Origin: Gammaproteobacteria bacterium
GTDB taxonomy: Bacteria; Pseudomonadota; Gammaproteobacteria; Ga0077536
DNA: 11,910 nt
Direction of reading: 5' to 3'
Assembly: GCA_003540955.1 (NCBI GenBank)
Contig: DPMX01000255.1
Coordinates: forward strand, 1 to 11,910
Shown here: positions 1-7,658 of the stretch, piece by piece
Layout: every line of letters starts with the position of its first letter
How positions within the stretch are numbered: the stretch's first letter is position 1
Notes under the pieces: generated by a model
Database searches by the model: none
What the model saw: the letters and a program-made list of their open reading frames with translations, nothing else
What the model was told of the DNA's origin: nothing
Program-made: the position numbers and the translations under genes

Positions 1-1
1 T

Positions 2-712
2 TATGCAGTATGTTTCTTCCTAGTCTCCAAGCGCATTCGCATGATCGCAGAGTTACACGATTGTATTTCTTTACCTGACATTGTCGCTGCTCGCTACGGT
101 AGCGAAGCCGTAAGGTTCATGTTGGCAGTCACAATTGTCTTAGGCGTGATGGGCTACCTAGCAACCCAAATTCTTGCAATGGCAGTCGTAATGCAGGCAA
201 TACTGTCAGGAACAGAGATGTTTGCAAATATTGGTTTAGTGACCTGCGTTACGATTTCATCAGCAGTGCTGATTTTTTATTGTGTCACTGGAGGAATAAT
301 CGCATCTGTCTATACCGATGTTGTTCAGGGCGCAATAATGATTGTTGCTGGAGCGTTAATTCTAGTTGCTGCCACCAACGTTTTTGACGGGGGGATGCAG
401 GAAGCAACGTCAATAATTTTAAAGGATGATCCAGAATCCGTCATGCCCTACGGAGCAGCCGGCATGATGGCCTCTTTAGGTTGGTTCTTTGTATTTGGTT
501 TAGGTCTCGCAGGTCAACCTCATATCATCACCAAAATGATGATGAATAAAAGCATAAGAGATAATCGTAGCATGCTTCCTCTGTCTCTATTCGGTTACGC
601 GATGGCCGCCTTATTATGGGTATCGATTGGAATCGTCATGCGTGCGGCGGTAATAGATGGCAGAGTCGAACCACTCGCACTACCTGATGACGCGGGCTCG
701 GTGCAAAAGTGA
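2..712 (+). pseudogene. sodium:solute symporter family protein, truncated at the 3' end (5' end outside window)
   Basis: The reading frame is open from the window edge (frame starting at base 2), so the true start lies upstream; the ATG at 41 is internal. The protein is a middle piece of an SSS/PutP-type Na+-coupled transporter. Visible family signs are the LPDIVAARYG stretch near the start, a hydrophobic segment after it, the TGGIIASVYTDVVQGA block (around 291-338), and GQPHIITKMMM in a later helix. Four or more membrane segments are visible. Family members are usually around 480-550 residues; here the frame ends at a TGA at 710 just after the LALPDDA stretch, where the family normally continues with several more helices. 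From about 695 the DNA matches an SDR gene in another frame, so the last few residues (GSVQK) are read-through of foreign frame. Cytoplasmic membrane protein by family; the substrate cannot be told. Almost certainly non-functional. Confidence 0.82.
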
Positions 713-1434
713 TTATTTGTGGACGAACGGAAGCTAAATTAACCGAGGTCGTGTCGGCGATTAATGCGTGCGGCCTGAAATCGGACTAGGTTACCGTAGA
801 CATTCGAGAGCGCACGTCCGTTAAAGCTGCGTTCGACCGAGTCTATGAACGCCATGGAGCGGTTGATACGTTAATTAATAGTGCTGGCGGTCAATTTCCG
901 CAACCGGCGCTTGATTTTACCGAGAAAGGCTGGAGCGCCGTGATTAATACAAATCTAAATGGTACCTGGCACATGATGCAGACGGCAGCAAAAAGATGGT
1001 GTGGGCTCGGAGTCCCTGGAAGTATTGTCAATATCGTCGTTGTACAGCAAGGCTTACATGGAGTTGCGCACACCCGAGCAGCGCGAGCGGGCGTCATCGC
1101 GGTGTCGGAAGCTGTGGCGGTTGAATGGGCTCCACATAGAATCAGAGTCAACTGTATTGGTCCCGGCGCGATCAAAACTGAAGGGTGGGGAGTTTATCCT
1201 CGATCGGTTCAGGAGAAGTATCCGCGAACTAATCCAACGATGCGGGCTGGCTCGCCCTGGGACATTGCCGAGGCTTGCATCTATCTTGCGGGCCCGACTG
1301 GAGGATTCATTACTGGCGAATTGCTAACTGTGGATGGCGGCGGTCAGCACTGGGGAGAAATATGGACAAATGGCAAACCAGAATACTTCGCCGCTGCAAC
1401 GCGCTTGTGGGACGATCAAGACGATCCTGATTAG
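696..1434 (+). pseudogene. SDR family oxidoreductase (PECR/DECR-like enoyl-CoA reductase type), N-terminus lost and internal stop
   Basis: In the frame of base 697 the translation begins abruptly at LGAKVIICGRTEAKL, the second beta-strand region of a classical SDR; the first ~35 residues with the TGxxxGIG cofactor motif are absent. A TAG at 787-789 interrupts the frame (…GLKSD*VTVDIRE…). After it the match is continuous: TLINSAGGQFP (NAGG motif region), INTNLNGTW, GSIVNIVVVQQG, AVEWAPHRIRVNCIGPGAI, and a normal C-terminus with FITGELLTVDGGG. The usual YxxxK site reads HTRAARAGV, the form I know from trans-2-enoyl-CoA reductase (PECR) and 2,4-dienoyl-CoA reductase relatives, so the ancestor probably reduced an enoyl-CoA. 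An ATG at 940 could open a 164-residue remainder, but without the Rossmann cofactor motif it would not be an active enzyme. Joined directly to the symporter remnant, which points to one deletion spanning both genes. Confidence 0.82.
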
Positions 1435-1602
1435 CGCACCGAGCGAGACAGTACGACGTGTGGAGCGCGCCACATCTGGTATTGGTCATCGTGCTCTTTA
1501 AGACCTTTCTTAGGAGATCTCGTCACATAGATTTTATATCCGAGGAGGGTGGTTTGTGCGAAACCCTGTGATTTTGTTTATTTTTTGGTGTTTAACCCTC
1601 AA

Positions 1603-1625
1603 TAAGGCAAAACTGGCCTGCCTTA
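1603..1625. other. perfect 7-bp inverted repeat in the spacer between converging genes
   Basis: TAAGGCA (1603-1609) and TGCCTTA (1619-1625) pair perfectly around a 9-nt loop. It lies about 70 nt beyond the stop of the minus-strand RRM gene and 170 nt beyond the SDR remnant. There is no run of T after it on either strand, so it is not a standard intrinsic terminator. The rest of the 1435-1694 spacer shows nothing I can name. Confidence 0.25.
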
Positions 1626-1694
1626 CAATGAAAGCGGACTACTTTTTCTGGTCAGATAAGAACCTGAGTCTTTCGGTGTCTCTCTCGTTAGTTT

Positions 1695-2078
1695 TCAACT
1701 GAAAATTCGTTTAATAAACCCTAGCAATCCTGAGCCATTTTCAGCGGTTTGTGGCCTTTTCGATTTTCTGCGGCTTTGGTTCCGATTGCGTCCTGGACGC
1801 TGCGACCCAGAAGGCTGCACTTCTCTTTTGGGCTTGGACTCATCGACTCGCAATTCTCGGCCCTGGAAGTTACTACCGTTGAGCGCATTAATTGCGTCTT
1901 GACCTTCATCGTCATATTCCATCTCTACAAAACCATACCCCCGAGAGCGCTGGCTGCGACGGTCATAAATGACTTCAGCAGAGATAACATCACCGAATGC
2001 TTCGAATGCTTCGCGCAGCTCTGAATCCTGCACACTATAAGGAAGGTTCCCAACGTAAATATTCATGGTGTCGCTCAT
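1695..2078 (-). CDS. RRM-domain RNA-binding protein
   Basis: A 127-residue protein with one RNA recognition motif at about residues 7-79. RNP2 is IYVGNL (7-12) and RNP1 is RGYGFVEM (46-53), so the aromatic residues that stack on RNA (Y8, Y48, F50) are all present. The rest (80-127) is a basic tail rich in R, K, S, Q and N, ending in a short hydrophobic patch (LLGFIKRIF). Proteins of this shape occur in many Proteobacteria and Cyanobacteria and are often cold-induced RNA chaperones; that role is from family knowledge, not shown here. Two starts are possible, ATG at 2078 and ATG at 2066 (MNIYVGN); neither has a clear Shine-Dalgarno sequence. The gene stands alone, opposite in direction to both neighbours, with long spacers on each side. 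Confidence 0.9.
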   Translation of the reverse strand: MSDTMNIYVGNLPYSVQDSELREAFEAFGDVISAEVIYDRRSQRSRGYGFVEMEYDDEGQDAINALNGSNFQGRELRVDESKPKREVQPSGSQRPGRNRNQSRRKSKRPQTAENGSGLLGFIKRIFS

Positions 2079-2102
2079 TTAAAAAATTGTTCGTGAGATA
2101 TC

Positions 2103-2117
2103 GCTCGATCGTCGAGC
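2103..2117. promoter_or_regulatory. 6-bp dyad in the 5' leader of the RRM gene
   Basis: GCTCGA (2103-2108) and TCGAGC (2112-2117) are perfect inverted arms around three bases, 24 nt upstream of the RRM gene's start. In the transcript this could be a small hairpin, followed by a run of six U next to the start codon. It may be a leader structure, an operator half-pair, or chance. Confidence 0.25.
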
Positions 2118-2520
2118 TGACATTTATATTTAACTTGTACACGGTCGGGCGTTTCGTCGCCTTTTTCGCTGGCAGCCGGAGAACTGCGCCTCTAGGAGTT
2201 CCGGATACCAGGGCTTCAAAATGTCATCCCCGAAATACCCTAGGGATGCGGACGCATTCAAGCATATTCATGGCGATGGCGCAATCGGGCCCCCAGCTGG
2301 AAACTGCTCGGTGTGGCCGAGATCAACGCGGATTTATGGGTGATGAATACAAACGTTCGCTCCATAAATGTATGTTCATAATCCCTCGAGGAACGAGTTT
2401 TGAATAACGCAGGTGAAGACGAAGCTGATTGCTTCGGGTATATTGTCTGCGCTTTGCTTCAGTCTTTTAATCGACACGAGATCGTAACGCACGTAACCGT
2501 AACAATTCGCCGGCATAGTC
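2118..2520. other. long spacer between divergent RRM gene and scoA; no gene recognised
   Basis: About 400 bases without a convincing coding region; open frames here show no protein-like composition and no family I know. It must hold the promoters of both divergent genes, but no convincing -35/-10 pair can be fixed by eye. Small inverted repeats are present: CATCCC/GGGATG (2225-2230, 2243-2248) around the palindrome CCCTAGGG (2238-2245); CTCGG/CCGAG (2307-2311, 2317-2321); and CGAAGC/GCTTCG (2420-2425, 2431-2436), 85 nt ahead of scoA, followed by TATATT (2439-2444), a possible -10 box. No ribosome-binding site is evident ahead of the scoA ATG. Confidence 0.4.
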
Positions 2521-3219
2521 ATGGATAAAGTAGTCGCCAACGTAAAACAGGCAATCGAGGGTATCGAAAGCGGCATGACGTTAATGATCGGCGGTTTTGG
2601 GGTTTGTGGCCTCCCTGAAAATGCTATCGCTGCACTTGCGGAAACGGACGTTGTAGATGTGACCTGTATTTCCAATAATGCGGGCGTTGCAGATTTTGGC
2701 CTCGGCGTACTTTTGAAGGACCACCGGGTAAAAAAGATGATTGCCTCTTACGTTGGCGAGAATGACGAGTTTGAACGCCAAATGCTTAGCGGAGAACTTG
2801 AGGTAGATTTGATCCCTCAAGGTACTTTAGCGGAACGGTGTCGAGCTGCGGGTGCCGGCATCCCTGCCTTTTATACCCCTGCCGGTTATGGAACAGAGGT
2901 TGCGGAGGGAAAGGAGGTTCGGGTGTTCAATGGAAAACCACATATTTTAGAGCATGCTTTCCATGCGGATTTTGCCCTTGTGAAGGCATGGCGAGGCGAT
3001 CGTGCGGGCAATCTAATTTTTAAAGGAACCGCACGCAACTTCAATCCGATGATGGCAATGGCCGGCAAAATCACTGTGGCTGAGGTCGAGGAATTGGTGG
3101 AAAATACGGAGCTTGACCCCAATCAGATCCATACTCCTGGTATATTCGTACAGCGCATTTTTCAGGGCGATACCTACATCAAACCCATTGAACAACGGAC
3201 TGTTCGTGCTCGATCGTGA
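2521..3219 (+). CDS. scoA: succinyl-CoA:3-oxoacid CoA-transferase, subunit A
   Basis: 232 residues, the usual size of the alpha subunit of bacterial SCOT (AtoD/ScoA/PcaI family). With ScoB it moves CoA from succinyl-CoA to a 3-oxoacid such as acetoacetate, in the cytoplasm, feeding ketone bodies or the end product of leucine breakdown into acetoacetyl-CoA. The CoA-transferase family 1 signature GGFGVCGLPENAI is at 24-36, SNNAG at 51-55, followed by the TPAGYGT, FNGKPHILE and RNFNPMMAMAG blocks typical of subunit A. The ATG at 2521 gives the expected N-terminus (MDKVVANVKQAIEGI); a Shine-Dalgarno sequence is not obvious. scoB follows after 21 nt, so the two are surely co-transcribed. The exact 3-oxoacid (acetoacetate versus 3-oxoadipate) cannot be settled by eye; acetoacetate is preferred because the sequence looks like ScoA. 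Confidence 0.94.
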   Translation: MDKVVANVKQAIEGIESGMTLMIGGFGVCGLPENAIAALAETDVVDVTCISNNAGVADFGLGVLLKDHRVKKMIASYVGENDEFERQMLSGELEVDLIPQGTLAERCRAAGAGIPAFYTPAGYGTEVAEGKEVRVFNGKPHILEHAFHADFALVKAWRGDRAGNLIFKGTARNFNPMMAMAGKITVAEVEELVENTELDPNQIHTPGIFVQRIFQGDTYIKPIEQRTVRARS

Positions 3220-3240
3220 ACTTTAGGTTGAAGTTGGATC

Positions 3241-3897
3241 ATGCCATTAAATAAGGAGGGTATCGCGAAACGTATCGCGCAAGATTTGCGCGACGGATGG
3301 TACGTCAATTTAGGCATTGGAATACCGACTCTAGTTGCTAATTATGTTCCTGAAGGAATCGGCGTCGAGTTCCAGTCGGAAAATGGAATTTTGGGTATGG
3401 GTCCATTCCCGTTTGAGGGGGATGAAGATCCAGATTTGATTAACGCAGGAAAGCAGACAGTCACCTTGTTGCCCGGAGCCTCGTTATTTGATTCCGCAAT
3501 GAGCTTCGCGATGATTCGTGGCCAACATGTTCAACTGACAGTTCTTGGGGCAATGGAGGTGTCTGACTCAGGAGATATCGCGAACTGGAAGATTCCAGGA
3601 GCAATGGTCAAAGGCATGGGAGGGGCAATGGATTTGGTCGCGTCGGCCAAGAATATTACAGTTGCTATGATGCATACTAGTAAAAAAGGTGAATCTAAGC
3701 TCCTGCCAAAGTGTACCCTACCACTGACTGGGGTAAATTGTGTTAACCGGGTCGTATCCAATCTGGCGGTCATGGATATCACTCCAGATGGATTTAGGTT
3801 GGTCGAGCGCGCGCCGGGAGTAAGCGTAAAAGAGATTGAAGATTCCACTGCGGGAAGATTAGTCGTCGACGGTAGTGTCCCGGAAATGGCCTTGTAG
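3241..3897 (+). CDS. scoB: succinyl-CoA:3-oxoacid CoA-transferase, subunit B
   Basis: 218 residues, full length for the beta subunit. The catalytic glutamate that forms the glutamyl-CoA thioester lies in SENGILGMGP, here E47. Other conserved blocks are NLGIGIPTLVANYVP near the N-terminus, INAGKQTVTLLPGAS, and GAMDLVASAKNITVAMMHT. It partners ScoA to form the active transferase. The ATG at 3241 follows 21 nt after scoA; the ribosome-binding site is weak, as expected for a translationally coupled pair. Reading frame is intact, with no missing key residues, so this pair appears functional while neighbouring genes have decayed. Confidence 0.94.
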   Translation: MPLNKEGIAKRIAQDLRDGWYVNLGIGIPTLVANYVPEGIGVEFQSENGILGMGPFPFEGDEDPDLINAGKQTVTLLPGASLFDSAMSFAMIRGQHVQLTVLGAMEVSDSGDIANWKIPGAMVKGMGGAMDLVASAKNITVAMMHTSKKGESKLLPKCTLPLTGVNCVNRVVSNLAVMDITPDGFRLVERAPGVSVKEIEDSTAGRLVVDGSVPEMAL

Positions 3898-4228
3898 AAA
3901 TCTACCCTATACACAAAAACGGCGCATTGCAAAATCGACGGCGAAAACCTGCAGCCTTTTGTACCGCGTTCTTTATTGGTATTATTCCACTCCGTGCAAA
4001 GACTTGCTGATCCCGCAATATTACCGCCGGAGATTTAGTGAAGCCGGCGAGAACTCGGCCGTGGTCGGTCTAAGGCGCGGTCGATTACCCGGTGTAGGTT
4101 CTAATTGCTACCGTCGTTAATTGATGGTCCGCTTGCGAAATGCCGTGTGCGATGGCGACGTCCGTGTCGTAAAAGTGATACTAGTAAAACAAAACCAGAC
4201 CGCCTTGGATTCATTACCCTAGGGGATT
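3898..4228. other. long spacer between scoB and etfB; no gene recognised
   Basis: About 330 bases. A weak open frame of some 80 codons overlaps the end of scoB but has no recognisable protein character. The spacer presumably holds the end of the sco transcript and the promoter of the etf operon; I could not fix a T-tailed terminator or a good sigma-70 pair. The palindrome CCCTAGGG (4217-4224), inside TACCCTAGGG, sits just ahead of the etfB ribosome-binding site, and the same ten bases occur upstream of scoA at 2236-2245. Confidence 0.4.
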
Positions 4229-4233
4229 GGAGG
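4229..4233 (+). promoter_or_regulatory. Shine-Dalgarno sequence deciding the etfB start
   Basis: GGAGG, followed by TAAGC and then ATG at 4239. This places the start at 4239 and rules against the in-frame TTG at 4227, which would put the ribosome-binding site inside the coding sequence. Confidence 0.8.
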
Positions 4234-4238
4234 TAAGC

Positions 4239-4988
4239 ATGAAGATATTGGTGGCAGTCAAACGCGCTATTGACTATAACGTCAAGGCTCGACCGAAATC
4301 GGATGGTAGCGGCGTAGAATTGGCGAACGTGAAGATGTCAATGAATCCATTTGACGAGATCGCGGTAGAAGAGGCTATTCGTATACAAGAGGCTGGGATC
4401 GCGGCCGAAATCGTTGCAGTATCGGTAGGCCCTAAGCAATGTCAGGAAACTTTGCGGACCGCAATGGCGATGGGCGCAGATCGGGGTATTTTGGTCGAGA
4501 CCGACGAAGAGGTACAACCGCTTGCTGTCGCAAAAATTCTAAAAGCACTGGTAGAAAAAGAGGCGCCTGGAATCATACTGCTAGGTAAGCAGGCTATAGA
4601 TGATGACTCTAATCAGACAGGACAGATGTTGGCTGCCCTATTGAAGTGGGGCCAGGCGACGTTTGCGTGTGGCGTGGAGTTTGCAGGCGAAGAACTTAAG
4701 GTTAATCGTGAAGTTGATGGGGGTACGCAATCGATTTCCGTGAAATTGCCGGCAATAATAACTGTAGATCTACGACTTAACGAACCGAGGTATGTAAAAC
4801 TGCCTAACATTATGAAAGCGAAAAAGAAGCAACTAGATATCTTTTCGCCAGCTGAGCTTGAGGTTGATATCACGCCACGACTTAAATTGATAAAGGCCGA
4901 GGAGCCGCCAGTACGCGTGGGCGGTGTAACGGTTGCTGATGTTGATGAACTTGTCGATAAGCTTCGTAATGAAGCAAAGGTGATTTAG
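4239..4988 (+). CDS. etfB: electron transfer flavoprotein, beta subunit
   Basis: 249 residues, the normal length of a group I (acyl-CoA dehydrogenase-serving) EtfB. With EtfA it forms a soluble FAD/AMP heterodimer that takes electrons from acyl-CoA and related dehydrogenases. The N-terminus MKILVAVKRAIDYNVKARP is typical, followed by MSMNPFDEIAVEEAIR (33-48), AMGADRGILVET (77-88), the AMP-binding region LGKQAIDDDSNQTGQM (115-130) and REVDGG (157-162). The recognition loop that docks on partner dehydrogenases is NEPRYVKLPNIMKAKKK (181-197), with the anchoring leucine at L188. The start at 4239 is set by GGAGG at 4229. etfA starts two bases after the stop, so the two are translationally coupled. 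Nothing suggests the bifurcating type. Confidence 0.96.
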   Translation: MKILVAVKRAIDYNVKARPKSDGSGVELANVKMSMNPFDEIAVEEAIRIQEAGIAAEIVAVSVGPKQCQETLRTAMAMGADRGILVETDEEVQPLAVAKILKALVEKEAPGIILLGKQAIDDDSNQTGQMLAALLKWGQATFACGVEFAGEELKVNREVDGGTQSISVKLPAIITVDLRLNEPRYVKLPNIMKAKKKQLDIFSPAELEVDITPRLKLIKAEEPPVRVGGVTVADVDELVDKLRNEAKVI

Positions 4989-4990
4989 CT

Positions 4991-5926
4991 ATGGCTGTAC
5001 TCGTCCTCGCGGAGCATGATAATGATTCATTGAATCCTGCAACGCTCACGGCAATTTCTGCTGCCACGCAACTTTCAAACACAATAGAGGTATTGGTCGC
5101 GGGATCTGATTGTGCCGGCGCTGCTGCTGCCACTGCTGCCGTTACTGGTGTTTCTAAGGTCATTGTGGCGGATGCGGCACACTACGGCAACGCGTTAGCA
5201 GAAAATGTGGCACCATTGGTTGTCGAATTATCTAGCAGTTACAGCCATGTTCTTGCGGCTTCTACTACCGACGGGAAAAATATTATGCCGCGAGTGGCGG
5301 CACTCCTGGATGTTGCGCAGATATCTGACATTGTTGCAGTTGACTCGGAATCAATTTTCAAGCGGCCTATCTACGCAGGTAATATCATTGCTACCGTAGA
5401 ATCCTCTGATCGTATAAAAGTAATCACCGTCCGTACTACTGCGTTTGACCCAGTCTCATCAGAGGGTGGGAGCGCCGCTATAGAAAATATTGACGCGGGT
5501 GCCGACATGGGCTTATCTCGGTATCTAGCGCAGGATTTAACCAAATCTGATCGTCCAGAACTCGCGGCCGCAGATATTATCGTATCCGGCGGGCGGGGCG
5601 TGGGCAGTAGTGAAAATTTCGCCATAATTGAAGAGTTAGCAGATAAACTTGGAGCTGCCGTTGGTGCGTCACGTGCGGCAGTAGATGCAGGCTATGTACC
5701 TAACGATTACCAGGTAGGTCAAACTGGTAAAGTCGTTGCGCCGGGTTTGTATATTGCGATAGGGATTTCTGGTGCTATTCAACATCTTGCGGGCATGAAA
5801 GATAGTAAAGTCATCGTTGCGATCAACAAGGATGAGGAAGCGCCAATATTTGGTGTCGCTGATTATGGACTGGTCGGGGACCTGTTCAAAGAGGTTCCCA
5901 ATATGGTTGCAGCGTTGGACAAGTAG
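4991..5926 (+). CDS. etfA: electron transfer flavoprotein, alpha subunit
   Basis: 311 residues, full length. EtfA carries the catalytic FAD of the ETF heterodimer. The variable N-terminal domain (1-190) starts MAVLVLAEHD. The FAD-binding C-terminal domain has VSGGRGVGSSENF (198-210), GASRAAVDAGYVPNDYQVGQ (225-244), GKVVAPGLYIAIGISGAIQH (246-265) and the family signature covering about 280-298 (EAPIFGVADYGLVGDL). All the positions expected to hold FAD appear to be kept. It follows etfB with a two-base gap; etfB-etfA is the usual order in Proteobacteria. The gene for ETF:quinone oxidoreductase follows 50 nt later, giving the complete path from soluble ETF to the membrane quinone pool in one operon. 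Confidence 0.96.
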   Translation: MAVLVLAEHDNDSLNPATLTAISAATQLSNTIEVLVAGSDCAGAAAATAAVTGVSKVIVADAAHYGNALAENVAPLVVELSSSYSHVLAASTTDGKNIMPRVAALLDVAQISDIVAVDSESIFKRPIYAGNIIATVESSDRIKVITVRTTAFDPVSSEGGSAAIENIDAGADMGLSRYLAQDLTKSDRPELAAADIIVSGGRGVGSSENFAIIEELADKLGAAVGASRAAVDAGYVPNDYQVGQTGKVVAPGLYIAIGISGAIQHLAGMKDSKVIVAINKDEEAPIFGVADYGLVGDLFKEVPNMVAALDK

Positions 5927-5976
5927 CAAGCAAGGTGATGCATCGCCTGCAATAGACATTTTAAGCGGATAAAGAA

Positions 5977-7611
5977 ATGCCGGAACGTGAATCGATGGAT
6001 TTTGATGTCGTAATTGTTGGCGGGGGGCCGTCCGGCCTTGCAACAGCAATTCGATTGCGTCAGATCGCGATTGATCGGGATGTTGAACTGACAGTTTGCG
6101 TGCTTGAGAAAGGTTCCGAGGTTGGGGCCCACATTTTATCTGGAGCTGTTGTAGAGACCCGAGCGTTAGATGAGTTATTACCGAATTGGGAAGGGCTTGG
6201 GGCGCCGCTGAATACGCCGGTTAGAAAAGATCGCTTCGTGTTTCTTACCGAACGACGAGCCATCCCTTTTATTACGCCGCCTCAGATGCACAATCAGGGG
6301 AACTATATCGTAAGCCTGGGAAACCTCTGCCGTTGGTTGTGTGAACAAGCAGAAGCTCTAGGAGTCGAGGTATACGCGGGATTTGCCGCATCCGAGGTGC
6401 TCTACGATGATATGGGGGCAGTGAGGGGAGTTGCGACGGGTGACATGGGTCGGAAGAAAGATGGAAGTAAAGGCCCAAACTTTGAATTCGGCATGGAATT
6501 GCATGCTACACAAACGGTGTTTGCAGAAGGTTGTCGAGGCTCTTTAACTAAGCAGTTATTCGAGCGATACGATCTGCGCTCTGGTGTAGATCCACAAGTC
6601 TATGGAATTGGGATCAAAGAACTATGGGAGGTAGATCCGGCGAAACATCATCCCGGGTTAGTTACACATACCGTCGGTTGGCCGATGGATTTGAAGACAT
6701 ATGGAGGATCTTTTCAATATCACTTTGATGAAAATTTGGTGTCGATTGGGTTTGTCGTGGGGCTGGATTATTCGAATCCATACCTCAGTCCATTCGAGGA
6801 ACTGCAAAGATTTAAGACGCATCCTGCTATACGTGACACATTCGTCGGAGGTACACGAATATCCTATGGCGCGCGCGCCATAAGCGCTGGAGGATTTCAA
6901 TCGATTCCGAAATTAACTTTTCCTGGAGGTTTAATTGTTGGTGACGCGGCGGGGTTTTTAAATGTCCCGAAGATTAAAGGCACCCACACTGGCATGAAAT
7001 CCGGCATAACTGCGGCCGAAGCGATATTTGGAGTGTTGCAAGGTGAGATATCCAATCCTGTAGAAGCAAATGAATACCCCGAGAGACTAAAACAGAGCTG
7101 GGTCTGGGAGGAGCTTTATCGTGAGCGCAACATAAAGCCTTCGTTTCATTGGGGACTGATTCCGGCAATGATCTACTCCGGCATTGACAAGATTCTATTA
7201 CGGGGGAAGGCGCCATGGACTTTACATCATCGACCAGATCATCTTTGCGTGAGGCCTGCGGCTAATTGTAAACCCATAGAGTATCCGAAGCCTGACGGCC
7301 TGGTTACATTCGATAAATTGTCTTCGGTCTTCCTGTCCAATACAAACCACGAGGAGGATCAACCGTGCCACCTAACCTTAAAAGACGAAGCTTTGCCGGT
7401 CGCCTTAAATTTTAAAAAGTATGCTGGCTTGGAACAGCAGTACTGCCCTGCAGGGGTGTACGAATATGTCGAGGCGGAGGGCAAGATGGGCTTGCAAATC
7501 AATGCGCAAAACTGCGTTCATTGCAAAACTTGTGATATCAAAGATCCTAGCCAAAATATTACCTGGGTTACCCCAGAGGGTAGTGGTGGACCGAATTATC
7601 CCAATATGTAG
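5977..7611 (+). CDS. electron transfer flavoprotein:ubiquinone oxidoreductase (ETF dehydrogenase)
   Basis: 544 residues, the usual bacterial length. This membrane-surface FAD and [4Fe-4S] enzyme takes electrons from reduced ETF and passes them to ubiquinone. The N-terminal Rossmann motif is VGGGPSG (14-20) after MDFDVVI. LEKGSEVGAHILSGAV follows the second FAD strand, and the second dinucleotide block GGLIVGDAAGFLN is at about 317-329, leading into KIKGTHTGMKSG. The C-terminal cluster domain keeps all four cysteine ligands: C490 in QQYCPAGVYEY and C513, C516, C519 in CVHCKTCDIKDP; it ends in the conserved GGPNYPNM. The ATG at 5977 gives the family-typical MPERESMDF start; an ATG at 5995 is a less likely alternative. 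The ribosome-binding site is weak (AAAG). It is 50 nt behind etfA. An 18-bp perfect palindrome lies in the coding sequence at 6865-6882. Confidence 0.96.
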   Translation: MPERESMDFDVVIVGGGPSGLATAIRLRQIAIDRDVELTVCVLEKGSEVGAHILSGAVVETRALDELLPNWEGLGAPLNTPVRKDRFVFLTERRAIPFITPPQMHNQGNYIVSLGNLCRWLCEQAEALGVEVYAGFAASEVLYDDMGAVRGVATGDMGRKKDGSKGPNFEFGMELHATQTVFAEGCRGSLTKQLFERYDLRSGVDPQVYGIGIKELWEVDPAKHHPGLVTHTVGWPMDLKTYGGSFQYHFDENLVSIGFVVGLDYSNPYLSPFEELQRFKTHPAIRDTFVGGTRISYGARAISAGGFQSIPKLTFPGGLIVGDAAGFLNVPKIKGTHTGMKSGITAAEAIFGVLQGEISNPVEANEYPERLKQSWVWEELYRERNIKPSFHWGLIPAMIYSGIDKILLRGKAPWTLHHRPDHLCVRPAANCKPIEYPKPDGLVTFDKLSSVFLSNTNHEEDQPCHLTLKDEALPVALNFKKYAGLEQQYCPAGVYEYVEAEGKMGLQINAQNCVHCKTCDIKDPSQNITWVTPEGSGGPNYPNM

Positions 7612-7658
7612 CATCTTGTGTTGTCTAGTGTGATTCAAGTTGGATGGAGAAGTCATAT

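Noticed and set aside
891..1175. Minus-strand open frame of 94 codons
   Set aside because: It lies opposite the SDR remnant, is rich in T, C, and P as expected from an antisense frame, and matches no family I know.
1001..1327. Plus-strand open frame of 108 codons in a second frame
   Set aside because: The other frame gives clear SDR motifs over the same bases; this one has none.
1459..1474. TGTGG/CCACA hairpin after the SDR remnant as a terminator
   Set aside because: Only five pairs and no T-run after it on either strand.
1997..2407. Plus-strand open frame of 136 codons running from the RRM gene into the spacer
   Set aside because: It starts antisense to the RRM gene, has no ribosome-binding site, and its composition is not protein-like.
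3875..4120. Plus-strand open frame of about 81 codons after scoB
   Set aside because: It overlaps the end of scoB in another frame, has no ribosome-binding site or recognisable motif, and is probably chance.
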